Shown here: positions 1-8,291 of the stretch, piece after piece | How positions within the stretch are numbered: position 1 is the first letter of the stretch | Layout: each line of letters begins with the position of its first letter | Assembly (NCBI GenBank): GCA_050633285.1 | Contig: JBOEGG010000002.1 | Coordinates: forward strand, 1 to 64,000 | DNA: 64,000 nucleotides | DNA from: UBA1672 sp050633285 | Lineage (GTDB): Bacteria; Pseudomonadota; Alphaproteobacteria; Micavibrionales; Micavibrionaceae | Reading direction: 5' to 3' | The notes under the pieces: model-generated | What the model was told of the DNA's origin: nothing | The model's database searches: none | The model's input: only the letters and a program-made list of their open reading frames with translations | Made by a program: the position numbers and the translations under genes

Positions 1-12
1 ATCGTCGAATAA
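1..12 (+). CDS. tuf: Probable 3' end of tuf (elongation factor Tu), cut by window start
   Basis: The first four codons read Ile-Val-Glu-stop in the frame ending 27 bases before rpsJ. EF-Tu of alphaproteobacteria commonly ends in a short hydrophobic-Glu tail of this kind, and tuf is the usual gene directly upstream of rpsJ in this phylum. Only three residues are visible, so this call rests mainly on gene order. Confidence 0.4.
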   Translation: MVE

Positions 13-39
13 GTTTTTATAAGGATAAGGTAAAGAACG

Positions 40-363
40 ATGGAAACGCAAAGCATTAGGATCACGTTAAAAGCATTCGATCACCGTATCTTAGATACGG
101 CCAGTGCTGAGATTGTGAATACGGCAAAAAGAACAGGCGCCAGTGTACGTGGACCTGTACCGTTGCCGAACAGAATTAAGAAATTTTCTGTTATTCGTTC
201 ACCTCACGTTAATAAAAATTCTCAGGAACAGTTCGAGATGCGCACACATAAGCGTCTTTTGGATGTTGTTGAGCCAACACCACAAACAATTGATGCTTTG
301 ATGAAGCTTGATTTGCCTGCTGGTGTTGATGTTGAAATCAAAATTGGTCAAATGGCGGCTTAA
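40..363 (+). CDS. rpsJ: 30S ribosomal protein S10
   Basis: S10 sits in the 30S head and doubles as NusE, the NusB partner in transcription antitermination. The 107-residue product has the standard length and motifs: the N-terminal QSIRITLKAFDH strand, the PLPNRIKKFSVIRSPHVNK loop that reaches into the subunit, and the HKRLLDVVEPTPQTID helix region. An AAGG-type ribosome binding site lies just upstream. It is the first gene of the S10 cluster; its promoter is probably outside the window, upstream of tuf. Confidence 0.97.
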   Translation: METQSIRITLKAFDHRILDTASAEIVNTAKRTGASVRGPVPLPNRIKKFSVIRSPHVNKNSQEQFEMRTHKRLLDVVEPTPQTIDALMKLDLPAGVDVEIKIGQMAA

Positions 364-431
364 GCTATTAAGGACAAAATTTGACAAGCTATGTTGGTCA
401 ATTGGGATCAACCTCTAGAAAGGATAGAAAA

Positions 432-1196
432 ATGAGAACTGGATTAATAGCACGGAAAGAAGGGATGACACGTATCTTCGATGAAGATGGTCGTCATATC
501 CCGGTAACAGTTTTGAAAGTTGACGAATGTCAGGTTATTGCTGTTCGTGATGAAGAAACAGACGGTTATGTAGCGGTTCAACTTGGTGCTGGTAAGGCAA
601 AAGTGAAGCGTACATCCAAGCAAAATCGTGGTCACTTTGCAAAAGCAAAGGTTGAGCCTAAGAAGAAGCTTGCAGAATTCCGTGTATCAAATGAAAACAC
701 TTTGGAAGTCGGCGCAGAACTTGGTGCAAACCACTTTATCGTCGGTCAATATGTTGATGTAACAGGCACATCAATCGGTAAAGGTTTTGCCGGTGCGATG
801 AAGCGTCACAACTTCGGTGGTTTACGCGCATCTCACGGTGTGTCGGTATCTCACCGTTCACATGGTTCGACAGGTCAGTGTCAAGAGCCGGGACGTGTTT
901 TCAAAGGTAAAAAAATGGCCGGTCATATGGGTGCTGAGCGTGTAACAACGCAAAACCTTGAGATCGCTGGTGTTGATTTGGAAGATAATTTGATCCTTGT
1001 AAAAGGCGCTGTACCAGGTGCAAAGCAAGGTTGGGTTTTGATCAGTGATGCTGTGAAGAAAGCCGCACCCGAAGGTGTTCCGACGCCTGCAGGTTTCAGA
1101 GAAGTTCCAAAAGCACAAGAACAGGATGTAGCGGAAGAGCAGCCAACATCTGAAAATAATGATGCCCCTGAAGCATCAGCTGAGGCGAAGGAATAA
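432..1196 (+). CDS. rplC: 50S ribosomal protein L3
   Basis: L3 is an early-assembling 23S rRNA binding protein near the peptidyl transferase centre. I start it at ATG 432, which gives the family N-terminus MRTGLIARKEGMTRIF and has an AAAGGA site at about 419-424; an in-frame TTG at 381 would add 17 unrelated residues. The core motif HGSTGQCQEPGRVFKGKKM contains the conserved Gln of the long central loop. The protein is 254 residues, longer than the roughly 210 of E. coli L3, because of an acidic Ala/Glu-rich tail of about 45 residues. Such L3 tails occur in other alphaproteobacteria. Confidence 0.96.
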   Translation: MRTGLIARKEGMTRIFDEDGRHIPVTVLKVDECQVIAVRDEETDGYVAVQLGAGKAKVKRTSKQNRGHFAKAKVEPKKKLAEFRVSNENTLEVGAELGANHFIVGQYVDVTGTSIGKGFAGAMKRHNFGGLRASHGVSVSHRSHGSTGQCQEPGRVFKGKKMAGHMGAERVTTQNLEIAGVDLEDNLILVKGAVPGAKQGWVLISDAVKKAAPEGVPTPAGFREVPKAQEQDVAEEQPTSENNDAPEASAEAKE

Positions 1197-1201
1197 GTGT
1201 T

Positions 1202-1825
1202 ATGAAAGTAGCTGTAAAAACTTTAGACAATAAAGATGCAGGGGAAATTACCCTTGATAAGTCTATCTTTGGCGTAGAAGTTCGTGACGATGTTTTACAT
1301 CGTGTTGTGAACTACCAGCTTGCTAAAAGACGTAGTGGTAATCACAAGGCAAAACAACGCCATGAGGTTTCTGGTACAGGTAAGAAGCCATGGGCGCAAA
1401 AAGGTACAGGCCGTGCACGTGCAGGTGACTTGAAACGTAATATTGACCGCGGTGGTGCGGCTGTATTCGGGCCGGTTGTTCGCTCTCACGCAATTGATGT
1501 ACCGAAAAAGGTTCGTAAATTGGCACTGAGAATGGCATTGTCTGTGAAGGCATCACAAGGGAAGTTAGTTATCCTGAATGAAGCGAAGGCAAAAGACCAT
1601 AAGACAAAACCAATGGCGGCTGCGATTACAGGCTTAGGTTTGGAATCTGCATTGATTATTAGCAGTGGTGAAGTTGATGCAAACTTTGCACGCGCAACAG
1701 CAAACATTCCACTCATCGATGTTTTGCCATCACAAGGTACAAATGTTTACGACATCTTGCGTCGTGACGTCCTTGTTTTGACACAAGATGCTGTGAATGA
1801 TTTGACTGATAAATTGAAAGGTTAA
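1202..1825 (+). CDS. rplD: 50S ribosomal protein L4
   Basis: L4 (207 residues) lines part of the exit tunnel with its extended loop and in enterobacteria also represses the S10 operon. The loop motif KKPWAQKGTGRARAGD (about residues 62-77) and the GGAAVFGP segment are present. The gene follows rplC by five bases, so translation is likely coupled. I see no S10-leader type structure in the window, so autoregulation by L4 cannot be judged. Confidence 0.97.
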   Translation: MKVAVKTLDNKDAGEITLDKSIFGVEVRDDVLHRVVNYQLAKRRSGNHKAKQRHEVSGTGKKPWAQKGTGRARAGDLKRNIDRGGAAVFGPVVRSHAIDVPKKVRKLALRMALSVKASQGKLVILNEAKAKDHKTKPMAAAITGLGLESALIISSGEVDANFARATANIPLIDVLPSQGTNVYDILRRDVLVLTQDAVNDLTDKLKG

Positions 1826-1830
1826 ATAAA

Positions 1831-2145
1831 ATGGCTAAGGCAAAAAAAGTTGAAGCAGCAGAATGGATGTACGAAGTTATCCGTCAGCCGCACATTACTG
1901 AAAAAGCTACATTAGGTAGTCAGTATTCTCAGGTGACGTTTCAGGTGGCAACATCCGCAACTAAGCCTCAGATCAAAGCTGCTGTTGAAGGTTTGTTTGG
2001 TGTTAAAGTTAAGGCTGTAAACACACTAATTCAAAAGGGTAAAACAAAGCGCTTTAAAAATATTGAAGGACGTCGTTCCAACTTTAAAAAAGCGGTTGTA
2101 ACTCTTGAAGAAGGCCAGACTATCGAAACGTCAGCTGGCGTTTAG
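1831..2145 (+). CDS. rplW: 50S ribosomal protein L23
   Basis: L23 (104 residues) lies at the tunnel exit and is the docking site for trigger factor and SRP. The family signatures are visible: IRQPHITEKAT near the N-terminus and VEGLFGVKVKAVNTL followed by a basic loop KGKTKRFKNIEGRR. Length is normal. It starts five bases after rplD. Confidence 0.96.
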   Translation: MAKAKKVEAAEWMYEVIRQPHITEKATLGSQYSQVTFQVATSATKPQIKAAVEGLFGVKVKAVNTLIQKGKTKRFKNIEGRRSNFKKAVVTLEEGQTIETSAGV

Positions 2146-2194
2146 ATAAAGTTTTAATTATGGTGGTCCGCCGATAAGGGAAAAGGAAAAGAAA

Positions 2195-3022
2195 ATGGCA
2201 TTGAAGAAATTTAATCCGATGACACCGGGTACACGCCAATTGGTACAGATCGACAGGTCTGACCTATGGAAAGGTGAGCCGGAAAAGCAGTTGACAGAAG
2301 GTTTGAAAAGAACTGGTGGTCGTAACAATACAGGTCGCATTACATCACGTCACATTGGTGGTGGTCATAAGCGTAAATACCGTATTATTGACTGGAAACG
2401 TACAAAATGGGATGTCGATGGTACAGTAGAACGTATCGAATATGACCCTAACCGTACTGCTTTTATCGCTTTAATTGCTTACCCTGATGGGGAAAAAGCA
2501 TATATTTTAGCACCACAACGTCTAAACGTTGGTGATAAAGTTGTTGCAGGATCAAAGGTTGATGTTAAGCCAGGTAACGCAATGCCGCTTAAGAATATCC
2601 CTGTTGGTACAATCATCCATAATATTGAGATGAAGCCAGGTAAGGGTGGGCAGATGGTACGTTCCGCAGGAACATTTGCACAGCTAGTTGGACGTGACCA
2701 AGGTTACGCTCAGGTTAAATTGGCATCTGGCGAACTTCGTATTATTTTGGCTGACTGTATGGCAAGTATTGGTGCGGTTTCAAACCCGGATCACATGAAT
2801 ACAAACATGGGTAAAGCTGGACGTAACCGCTGGAAAGGCCGTCGTCCGCATGTTCGTGGTGTAGTTATGAACCCGGTTGATCACCCGCATGGTGGTGGTG
2901 AAGGTAAAACATCAGGTGGTCGTAACCCAGTTACGCCATGGGGTGTGCCAACTAAAGGGTACAGAACACGTAAAAAAGGTAAACCGAGCGACAAATATAT
3001 TATTCGTCGTCGTAAGAAATAG
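2195..3022 (+). CDS. rplB: 50S ribosomal protein L2
   Basis: L2 is needed for subunit association and sits beside the peptidyl transferase centre. The 275-residue protein shows NPMTPGTRQLVQIDRSDLW at the start, RHIGGGHKRKYRIIDWKR, and the C-terminal NPVDHPHGGGEGKTSGGR segment with the conserved His. It ends in the usual basic YIIRRRKK tail. A GGGAAAAGGAAAAG purine stretch just upstream serves as ribosome binding site. Confidence 0.98.
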   Translation: MALKKFNPMTPGTRQLVQIDRSDLWKGEPEKQLTEGLKRTGGRNNTGRITSRHIGGGHKRKYRIIDWKRTKWDVDGTVERIEYDPNRTAFIALIAYPDGEKAYILAPQRLNVGDKVVAGSKVDVKPGNAMPLKNIPVGTIIHNIEMKPGKGGQMVRSAGTFAQLVGRDQGYAQVKLASGELRIILADCMASIGAVSNPDHMNTNMGKAGRNRWKGRRPHVRGVVMNPVDHPHGGGEGKTSGGRNPVTPWGVPTKGYRTRKKGKPSDKYIIRRRKK

Positions 3023-3039
3023 GATTAGGAGCAGTTAAG

Positions 3040-3315
3040 ATGGCACGTAGTGTATGGAAAGGTCCTTTTATAGAGAAGAGTCTTCTAAAGAAGGTTGAAG
3101 AAGTTCGCGCAAGCGGCAAAAACTCTGTAATTAAAACATGGTCACGTCGTTCGACAATCCTGCCGAATATGGTTGGGATGACTTTTGGTGTGCATAATGG
3201 AAAGAAATTTATTCCAGTTGTTGTATCTGATCAAATGATCGGTCATAAATTGGGGGAATTCTCTCCGACTCGTACATATTATGGTCATGGTGCAGATAAG
3301 AAAGCCAAGAAATAG
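3040..3315 (+). CDS. rpsS: 30S ribosomal protein S19
   Basis: S19 (91 residues) forms the head of the 30S subunit with S13 and contacts the A-site tRNA region. ARSVWKGPFIEKSLLKKV, TWSRRSTILPNMVGMTFGVHNGK and GHKLGEFSPTRTYYGH match the family throughout. A TTAGGAG-type site precedes the start. Position after rplB is canonical. Confidence 0.98.
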   Translation: MARSVWKGPFIEKSLLKKVEEVRASGKNSVIKTWSRRSTILPNMVGMTFGVHNGKKFIPVVVSDQMIGHKLGEFSPTRTYYGHGADKKAKK

Positions 3316-3345
3316 GCCATTAGAGAGATATGAAGGAATAAGAAA

Positions 3346-3723
3346 ATGGGTAAGTCAGCAAATCCAAGTAGAACAAAAGAAAATGAAGCAAGAGCTTACG
3401 CGAAACATTTGCGCACATCTCCTCAGAAATTAAATCTGATTGCGCGCACAATTCGTGGTAAAAACGCTTCACGTGCTTTGATCGATCTTGAATTCTCAAA
3501 AAAGAGAATTGCACAAGACGTCAGAAAACTTTTGCAGTCTGCTGTTGCGAATGCCGAAAATAACCACGGTCTGGATGTTGATAATCTTGTGGTTTCTGAG
3601 GCTTATGTTGGTAAAAGCATGGTAATGAAACGTTTTCGTGCACGTGCAAGAGGGCGTGGTGCCAGAATTGAGAAAAAAGTTAGCAATATGACAATCATTG
3701 TCAGAGAAGCAGAAGAGGCATAA
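3346..3723 (+). CDS. rplV: 50S ribosomal protein L22
   Basis: L22 (125 residues) binds all 23S rRNA domains early in assembly and its beta-hairpin reaches the exit-tunnel constriction. The hairpin sequence KRFRARARGRGARIEKKVSN is recognisable at about residues 90-110, as is RTSPQKLNLIARTIRGK near the N-terminus. The start at 3346 gives a short basic leader MGKSANPSRTKENEARAYAK that is slightly longer than in E. coli. Confidence 0.97.
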   Translation: MGKSANPSRTKENEARAYAKHLRTSPQKLNLIARTIRGKNASRALIDLEFSKKRIAQDVRKLLQSAVANAENNHGLDVDNLVVSEAYVGKSMVMKRFRARARGRGARIEKKVSNMTIIVREAEEA

Positions 3724-3729
3724 GATATT

Positions 3730-4416
3730 ATGGGACAGAAAGTTAATCCGATTGGTCTTCGTGTAGGTATTAACCGTACTTGGGATTCCCGCTGGTACGC
3801 AGGTCGTGACTATGCTGATAAGCTGGTAGATGATTTGAAATTACGCGAATATGTGCAAGAGCATTTAAAAGCAGCAGGCGTAAGTAAAGTTATTATTGAG
3901 CGCGCGGCAAAAACAACAAAAGTAACAATCTATACTGCACGCCCTGGTGTTATCATCGGTAAAAAAGGCGCGGATATTGAAAAGCTACGCCAAAACCTTT
4001 CTCGCCGTGCTGGTGGAGAAGTTGGTTTGAACATCGTTGAAGTTCGTAAGCCTGAAGTTGATGCTAAGTTAGTTGCAGAAGGTGTGGCTCAGCAATTAGA
4101 ACGCCGTGTATCTTTCCGTCGTGCAATGAAACGCGCAGTTCAAAACTCTTTGCGTTTTGGTGCAAAGGGAATTCGTATTAATGTTTCTGGTCGTCTAGGT
4201 GGCGCGGATATCGCGCGTACTGAATGGTATCGTGAAGGTCGTGTGCCTTTGCATACATTGCGTGCCGACATTGACTATGGTACAGCAGAAGCACTGACAA
4301 CATACGGTATTATTGGGGTTAAGATCTGGTTGTATAAAGGTGATATCATGGAAAACGATCCTATGGCTCGTGATAAACGTATCGCTGATGCACAAGGTGG
4401 AATGCCAAGAAAGTAA
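3730..4416 (+). CDS. rpsC: 30S ribosomal protein S3
   Basis: S3 (228 residues) forms part of the mRNA entry channel. It starts MGQKVNPIGLRVGINRTWDSR, followed by a type II KH domain with the G-x-x-G loop in GVIIGKKGADIEKLR (about residues 75-90) and the C-terminal domain GRLGGADIARTEWYREGRVPLHTLRADIDYG. It begins six bases after rplV. It is followed by an unusually long gap before rplP. Confidence 0.98.
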   Translation: MGQKVNPIGLRVGINRTWDSRWYAGRDYADKLVDDLKLREYVQEHLKAAGVSKVIIERAAKTTKVTIYTARPGVIIGKKGADIEKLRQNLSRRAGGEVGLNIVEVRKPEVDAKLVAEGVAQQLERRVSFRRAMKRAVQNSLRFGAKGIRINVSGRLGGADIARTEWYREGRVPLHTLRADIDYGTAEALTTYGIIGVKIWLYKGDIMENDPMARDKRIADAQGGMPRK

Positions 4417-4606
4417 GTTTTTTTTAATAAATCAAATAAAATACTGGATTTTTGTTTTAAAGTGCGATAAGTTTCGCGCCAACTTGAATGTAAATTAAGT
4501 ATTTCAGCCATATGGGAACTAGAGTTCGAAGAGCTAAAAGTCCATGTGAATGATGATTTTTTTTGTCTGCATGTAAGCAGAAAGAAGAGAGTGAGAGACT
4601 AAAGAG
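4417..4606 (+). other. Unusually long rpsC-rplP spacer
   Basis: In most bacteria rpsC and rplP are separated by a few bases or overlap; here 190 AT-rich bases lie between them. The spacer starts with an eight-T run and contains a short perfect inverted repeat (TCTGC, 6-base loop, GCAGA) shortly before the purine-rich rplP ribosome binding site. I do not see a convincing sigma-70 promoter or a coding frame. It may hold an internal regulatory or processing site. Confidence 0.5.
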
Positions 4607-5035
4607 ATGCTAAGTCCTAAGAAGTTTAAACATCGCAAGCAGCATAAAGGCCGCATTCATGGTAATGCGAAAGGCGGATCTCAGCTTGCTTTTGGTGCAT
4701 ACGGTCTAAAGGCTCAAACGCCTGATCGTATTACGGCTCGTCAAATTGAAGCTGCACGTCGTGCGATTACACGTTGCATGAAGCGTCAAGGTAAAGTTTG
4801 GATTAGAATTTTCCCTGATGTGCCAGTAACAGCGAAGCCATTAGAAGTACGCCAAGGTAAAGGTAAAGGTTCTCCTGAGTATTGGGCAGCCCGCGTTAAG
4901 CCAGGTCGTATTATGTTTGAAATTGATGGTGTTCCAGAAGATGTTGCACGCGAGGCATTTGCCTTAGCTGCGATGAAGCTTCCTATCAAAACAAAATTTG
5001 TTAAGCGCGTAGGCGCAACAGAGGAGGCAGCGTAA
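4607..5035 (+). CDS. rplP: 50S ribosomal protein L16
   Basis: L16 (142 residues) helps shape the A-site in the 50S subunit. MLSPKKFKHRKQHKGRIHG, the ITARQIEAARRAITR helix and GKGKGSPEYWAARVKPGRI are characteristic. AGAG-rich sequence precedes the ATG. Its stop codon shares one base with the rpmC start (TAATG), so the two are translationally coupled. Confidence 0.97.
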   Translation: MLSPKKFKHRKQHKGRIHGNAKGGSQLAFGAYGLKAQTPDRITARQIEAARRAITRCMKRQGKVWIRIFPDVPVTAKPLEVRQGKGKGSPEYWAARVKPGRIMFEIDGVPEDVAREAFALAAMKLPIKTKFVKRVGATEEAA

Positions 5036-5256
5036 TGAATACTGAAGAATTAAGATCTAAATCAGCAGATGAGCTTTTGAAGCTTGTTTTGGATTTACGT
5101 AAAGAGCAGTTTAATGCTCGTTTTCAGCAATCTCAGGGATCTTTTGAGAATACAGCTAAAATTCGTAAGAACCGCCGTGAAATAGCACGTGCAAAAACTA
5201 TTTTGAATGAAAAGATCCGTGCAGACGCGGCATCTTCAAAGAAAAAGGCCGCATAG
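5035..5256 (+). CDS. rpmC: 50S ribosomal protein L29
   Basis: L29 (73 residues) sits next to L23 at the tunnel exit. The helical hairpin is visible as SADELLKLVLDLRKEQFNAR followed by TAKIRKNRREIARAKTILNEK. The start overlaps the rplP stop by one base. The C-terminus ends in a small Ala/Lys stretch, a mild version of the tails seen on S17 and L30. Confidence 0.95.
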   Translation: MNTEELRSKSADELLKLVLDLRKEQFNARFQQSQGSFENTAKIRKNRREIARAKTILNEKIRADAASSKKKAA

Positions 5257-5273
5257 GTAAGGAGTAAGTCGAT

Positions 5274-5663
5274 ATGCCACGTCGTGTATTGGAAGGAAAT
5301 GTTGTTAGCGCTAAGAATAACAAGACTGTAACGGTTCTTGTTGAGCGTCGCTTCATGCACCCAGTGTATAAAAAGTACATTAAGAGTACTGGTAAATATA
5401 CTGCGCATGATGAAAGCAATCAGTATAAAGAAGGTGATCGCGTTTCTATTATAGAGTGTCGCCCAATTTCAAAGAGTAAGCGTTGGTCTGTAGTTACAGA
5501 TCAGGAAGCTGAAAAAGCAGCGCCGAAAAAAGAAGCTAAGAAGCCGGCAGCTAAAAAGGCAGCTCCTAAGAAAGCTGCTGAAGAGAAGAAGCCAGCTGCG
5601 AAAAAAGCAGCAGCTAAAAAGCCGGCAGCTAAGAAAACAAAATCTACGAAGAAGGATGCATAA
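5274..5663 (+). CDS. rpsQ: 30S ribosomal protein S17 with long Lys/Ala/Pro-rich C-terminal tail
   Basis: Residues 1 to about 80 are an ordinary S17 (RRVLEGNVVSAKNNKTVTVLVERR; HPVYKKYIKSTGKYTAHDE; GDRVSIIECRPISKSKRW), an OB-fold protein that binds the 5' domain of 16S rRNA. S17 is normally about 80-90 residues, but this one has 129. The extra 45 or so residues are almost only Lys, Ala and Pro in units like AKKAAPKK and KKPAAKK, resembling histone H1 tails and AlgP/HctA-like bacterial proteins. The reading frame is intact to the stop, three bases before rplN. The tail is expected to be disordered and RNA- or DNA-binding; its role is unknown. Confidence 0.95.
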   Translation: MPRRVLEGNVVSAKNNKTVTVLVERRFMHPVYKKYIKSTGKYTAHDESNQYKEGDRVSIIECRPISKSKRWSVVTDQEAEKAAPKKEAKKPAAKKAAPKKAAEEKKPAAKKAAAKKPAAKKTKSTKKDA

Positions 5664-5665
5664 CT

Positions 5666-6034
5666 ATGATTCAGATGCAATCTCGTATGAATGTTGCCGA
5701 CAACTCTGGAGCAAGAGAAGTTCAGTGTATTAAGGTTTTGGGTGGCTCACACCGCCGTACGGCCAATATCGGTGATGTTGTTGTTGTTTCTGTGAAGGAA
5801 GCTATTCCTCGCGGTAAAGTTAAAAAGGGTGACGTAAGACGTGCCGTAATCGTTCGTTCCAGATTTGGTTTGAACCGTAAGTATGGTGAGAAAATTCGTT
5901 TCGATACAAATGCTTGTGTTCTTTTGAACAATAGCGGTGAACCAATTGGTACACGTATTTTTGGGCCGGTTACACGTGAGTTACGTGCAAGTGGTTACAT
6001 GAAAATTATTTCATTGGCATCGGAGGTGCTCTAG
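5666..6034 (+). CDS. rplN: 50S ribosomal protein L14
   Basis: L14 (122 residues) lies at the subunit interface, contacts 16S rRNA and is the binding site of the silencing factor RsfS. MIQMQSRMNVADNSGAREV, GDVVVVSVKEAIPRGKVKKGDV and GTRIFGPVTRELR are textbook family segments. It follows rpsQ by two bases and precedes rplX by two bases. Confidence 0.98.
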   Translation: MIQMQSRMNVADNSGAREVQCIKVLGGSHRRTANIGDVVVVSVKEAIPRGKVKKGDVRRAVIVRSRFGLNRKYGEKIRFDTNACVLLNNSGEPIGTRIFGPVTRELRASGYMKIISLASEVL

Positions 6035-6036
6035 TT

Positions 6037-6360
6037 ATGACACAGCCAAAATATAAAATTAAAAAAGGTGATCAGGTTATTGTTCTGACTGGCCGTGACA
6101 AAGGTGCAAAAGGTGAGGTTCTTAATGTCCTTACTGAAGAGCGTAAAATCCTTGTGCAGGGTGTTAACACAGTAACAAAACACCAGAAGCCGACACAGGT
6201 ATCACCGGGCGGAATTCAAAAGAAAGAATTACCGATCCATATATCAAATGTTGCGCTAGCAGATCCTAAAACAGGTGAAGCAACACGCGTAGGTTATCAA
6301 GTTCTGAAAGACGGAAAGAAAGTTCGTGTAGCTAGAAAATCCGGCGAAACACTTTCATAA
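6037..6360 (+). CDS. rplX: 50S ribosomal protein L24
   Basis: L24 (107 residues) is an assembly initiator for the 50S subunit. A KOW motif is present near the N-terminus (KKGDQVIVLTGRDKGAKGEV), followed by VQGVNTVTKHQKPTQVSPGG, which matches the family. Length is normal. Confidence 0.96.
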   Translation: MTQPKYKIKKGDQVIVLTGRDKGAKGEVLNVLTEERKILVQGVNTVTKHQKPTQVSPGGIQKKELPIHISNVALADPKTGEATRVGYQVLKDGKKVRVARKSGETLS

Positions 6361-6383
6361 GAATTTTAAAGAGGCAAAAGAAA

Positions 6384-6929
6384 ATGGCACAGACACGCTA
6401 TAAAGAGCTTTACGAAAAAGAAATTGCTCCGGCTTTGGATAAGAAGTTTGGATATAAGAATAAGCATCAACGTCCACGTCTTGATAAAATTGTTATCAAT
6501 ATGGGTGTTGGTGAAGCGACACAAGATCGTAAAGTTATCGAAAACGCAATGAATGACTTGGGATTGATTTCTGGCCAAAAGCCGGCTGTCTGTCGCGCAC
6601 GCAAATCTAATGCATCATTCAAAATTCGTGAGGAGCAGGCGATTGGCACGAAGGTAACACTACGTGGCGAGCGTATGTATGAATTTTTAGACCGTTTGGT
6701 AACAATTGCTATGCCACGTATTCGTGACTTTCGCGGAATAAACGGTAAAAGCTTTGATGGTCGTGGGAACTATGCGATGGGTATTACCGAGCATATTATC
6801 TTCCCGGAAATCAATTATGATAAAGTCGACAAAATCCGCGGTATGGATATTGTTGTTTGTACAACGGCATCAAATGACGAAGAAGCAAAAGAACTTCTTC
6901 GTGGATTTAAAATGCCTTTTAAAAACTAA
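6384..6929 (+). CDS. rplE: 50S ribosomal protein L5
   Basis: L5 (181 residues) binds 5S rRNA in the central protuberance and contacts P-site tRNA. RPRLDKIVINMGVGEATQDRK, GQKPAVCRARKSNASFKIRE and RDFRGINGKSFDGRGNYAMG are conserved L5 segments. An AAAGAGGC-type site lies upstream of the ATG. Confidence 0.97.
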   Translation: MAQTRYKELYEKEIAPALDKKFGYKNKHQRPRLDKIVINMGVGEATQDRKVIENAMNDLGLISGQKPAVCRARKSNASFKIREEQAIGTKVTLRGERMYEFLDRLVTIAMPRIRDFRGINGKSFDGRGNYAMGITEHIIFPEINYDKVDKIRGMDIVVCTTASNDEEAKELLRGFKMPFKN

Positions 6930-6965
6930 GGTAAAACAGATAAACCTAAGGAAAGAAGCGAAGTT

Positions 6966-7271
6966 ATGGCTAAAGTCTGTATGATTGAAAGAGACAAAAA
7001 ACGCAGAAAGCTTGTTAAACAACATGCTGTTAAGCGTGCGGAGCTAAAGGCAATTATCAAGGATCTATCTGTTCCTGCTGATGAACGTTTTCAAGCTGTT
7101 TTGAAGTTAGATGAACTATCTTCAAACTCTTCAAAAACACGTGTTCGTAATCGTTGTGCGCTTACTGGGCGTCCTCGTTCACATTATCGTAAATTTAATC
7201 TCTCGCGTATTGCGTTGAGAGACTTGGCATCTCGTGGTGAGTTGCCAGGCGTAACAAAGTCAAGTTGGTAA
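6966..7271 (+). CDS. rpsN: 30S ribosomal protein S14 (zinc-free form)
   Basis: S14 (101 residues) is a late-assembling head protein. The length and the C-terminal RNRCALTGRPRSHYRKFNLSR segment identify the long form without the C-x-x-C zinc ribbon found in short S14 proteins. Alphaproteobacteria normally carry this form. AAGGAAAG upstream is the ribosome binding site. Confidence 0.97.
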   Translation: MAKVCMIERDKKRRKLVKQHAVKRAELKAIIKDLSVPADERFQAVLKLDELSSNSSKTRVRNRCALTGRPRSHYRKFNLSRIALRDLASRGELPGVTKSSW

Positions 7272-7284
7272 GGGAGATTAGATT

Positions 7285-7683
7285 ATGACTATGAGTGATC
7301 CCCTAGGTGATATGCTTACACGTGTTCGTAATGGACAACAAGCGGGTAAAGAGATTGTGGAATGTCCATATTCAAAAATCCGTGAAAGTGTATGTAATGT
7401 ATTAAGAGACGAAGGTTACATCCGTGGACACACGGTGGAAGCTTTGGATGATAATAAGAAAACTCTAAAGATTCAGTTGAAATACGCTGAAGGCCGCGGT
7501 GTTATTCGTCAAATAGACCGTGTTTCTAAGCCGGGACGTCGTGTTTATTCTGGTGTTAAAGCAATGCCCCGTTTCTTTAACGGTCTTGGAATTTTAGTTG
7601 TATCAACACCACGCGGCGTGATGGCAGATCATAAAGCACGCGAAGCGAATATTGGTGGCGAAGTACTATGTCAGGTCTTCTAA
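7285..7683 (+). CDS. rpsH: 30S ribosomal protein S8
   Basis: S8 (132 residues) is a primary binder of the 16S central domain and in E. coli the translational repressor of the spc operon. SDPLGDMLTRVRNGQQAGK, SKPGRRVYSGVK and the C-terminal LVVSTPRGVMADHKAREANIGGEVLCQVF are diagnostic. ATG 7285 and ATG 7291 are both possible starts; the first is closer to the GGGAG site. Confidence 0.97.
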   Translation: MTMSDPLGDMLTRVRNGQQAGKEIVECPYSKIRESVCNVLRDEGYIRGHTVEALDDNKKTLKIQLKYAEGRGVIRQIDRVSKPGRRVYSGVKAMPRFFNGLGILVVSTPRGVMADHKAREANIGGEVLCQVF

Positions 7684-7718
7684 AGAAGGTTTAAGTATTA
7701 AATTAAGGAATGTGAATT

Positions 7719-8279
7719 ATGTCACGTATTGGTAAAAGTCCTGTAACGATCCCCGAAGGTGTAGAAGTACAAATCTCCGGTCAAGATCTTAAGGCTAAAG
7801 GCAAATTAGGTGAGTTGAACCTAAAACTTCATGATGAAGTTGCTGCAGTAGTAGAAGAAGTTGCAAACGATGATGGTAAAACATCTAAAGTCGTTCGTCT
7901 GAGCCCGCGCTCTGAATCACGCTTTGCCGGTCAAATCTGGCCAACAATGCGTACATTGGTTGATAATATCTGTATTGGTGTGAGCCAAGGATATAAGAAA
8001 AACCTTGAAATTCATGGTGTTGGTTATCGTGCGAACTTACAAGGTTCAACTTTGGTACTGTCCTTGGGTTTCTCTCACGAAGTGCGTTATGACGTTCCTG
8101 CTGAAGTGAAAATCGAAGTGCAAAAACAAACAGCTTTGACAATTACTGGAATTGATAAGCAAAAAGTTGGTCAAGTTGCTGCTGAAATTCGTGGTTTCAA
8201 GAAACCTGAACCTTATAAAGGTAAAGGTATTCGTTATGCGGACGAGTATATCGTTCGTAAAGAAGGTAAAAAGAAATAA
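7719..8279 (+). CDS. rplF: 50S ribosomal protein L6
   Basis: L6 (186 residues) has two similar domains and lies near the GTPase-associated centre and the sarcin-ricin loop. MSRIGKSPVTIPEGVEV, LEIHGVGYRANLQGSTLVLSLG and the C-terminal EPYKGKGIRYADEYIVRKEGKK identify it. It is a few residues longer than usual because of an acidic insertion around VEEVANDDGKTSK. Confidence 0.97.
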   Translation: MSRIGKSPVTIPEGVEVQISGQDLKAKGKLGELNLKLHDEVAAVVEEVANDDGKTSKVVRLSPRSESRFAGQIWPTMRTLVDNICIGVSQGYKKNLEIHGVGYRANLQGSTLVLSLGFSHEVRYDVPAEVKIEVQKQTALTITGIDKQKVGQVAAEIRGFKKPEPYKGKGIRYADEYIVRKEGKKK

Positions 8280-8291
8280 GGAAGTAGAAAG

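Noticed and set aside
5500..5660. S17 Lys/Ala tail as a frameshift or assembly artefact
   Set aside because: The frame is uninterrupted, ends three bases before rplN with normal spacing, and a similar tail occurs in frame on L30.
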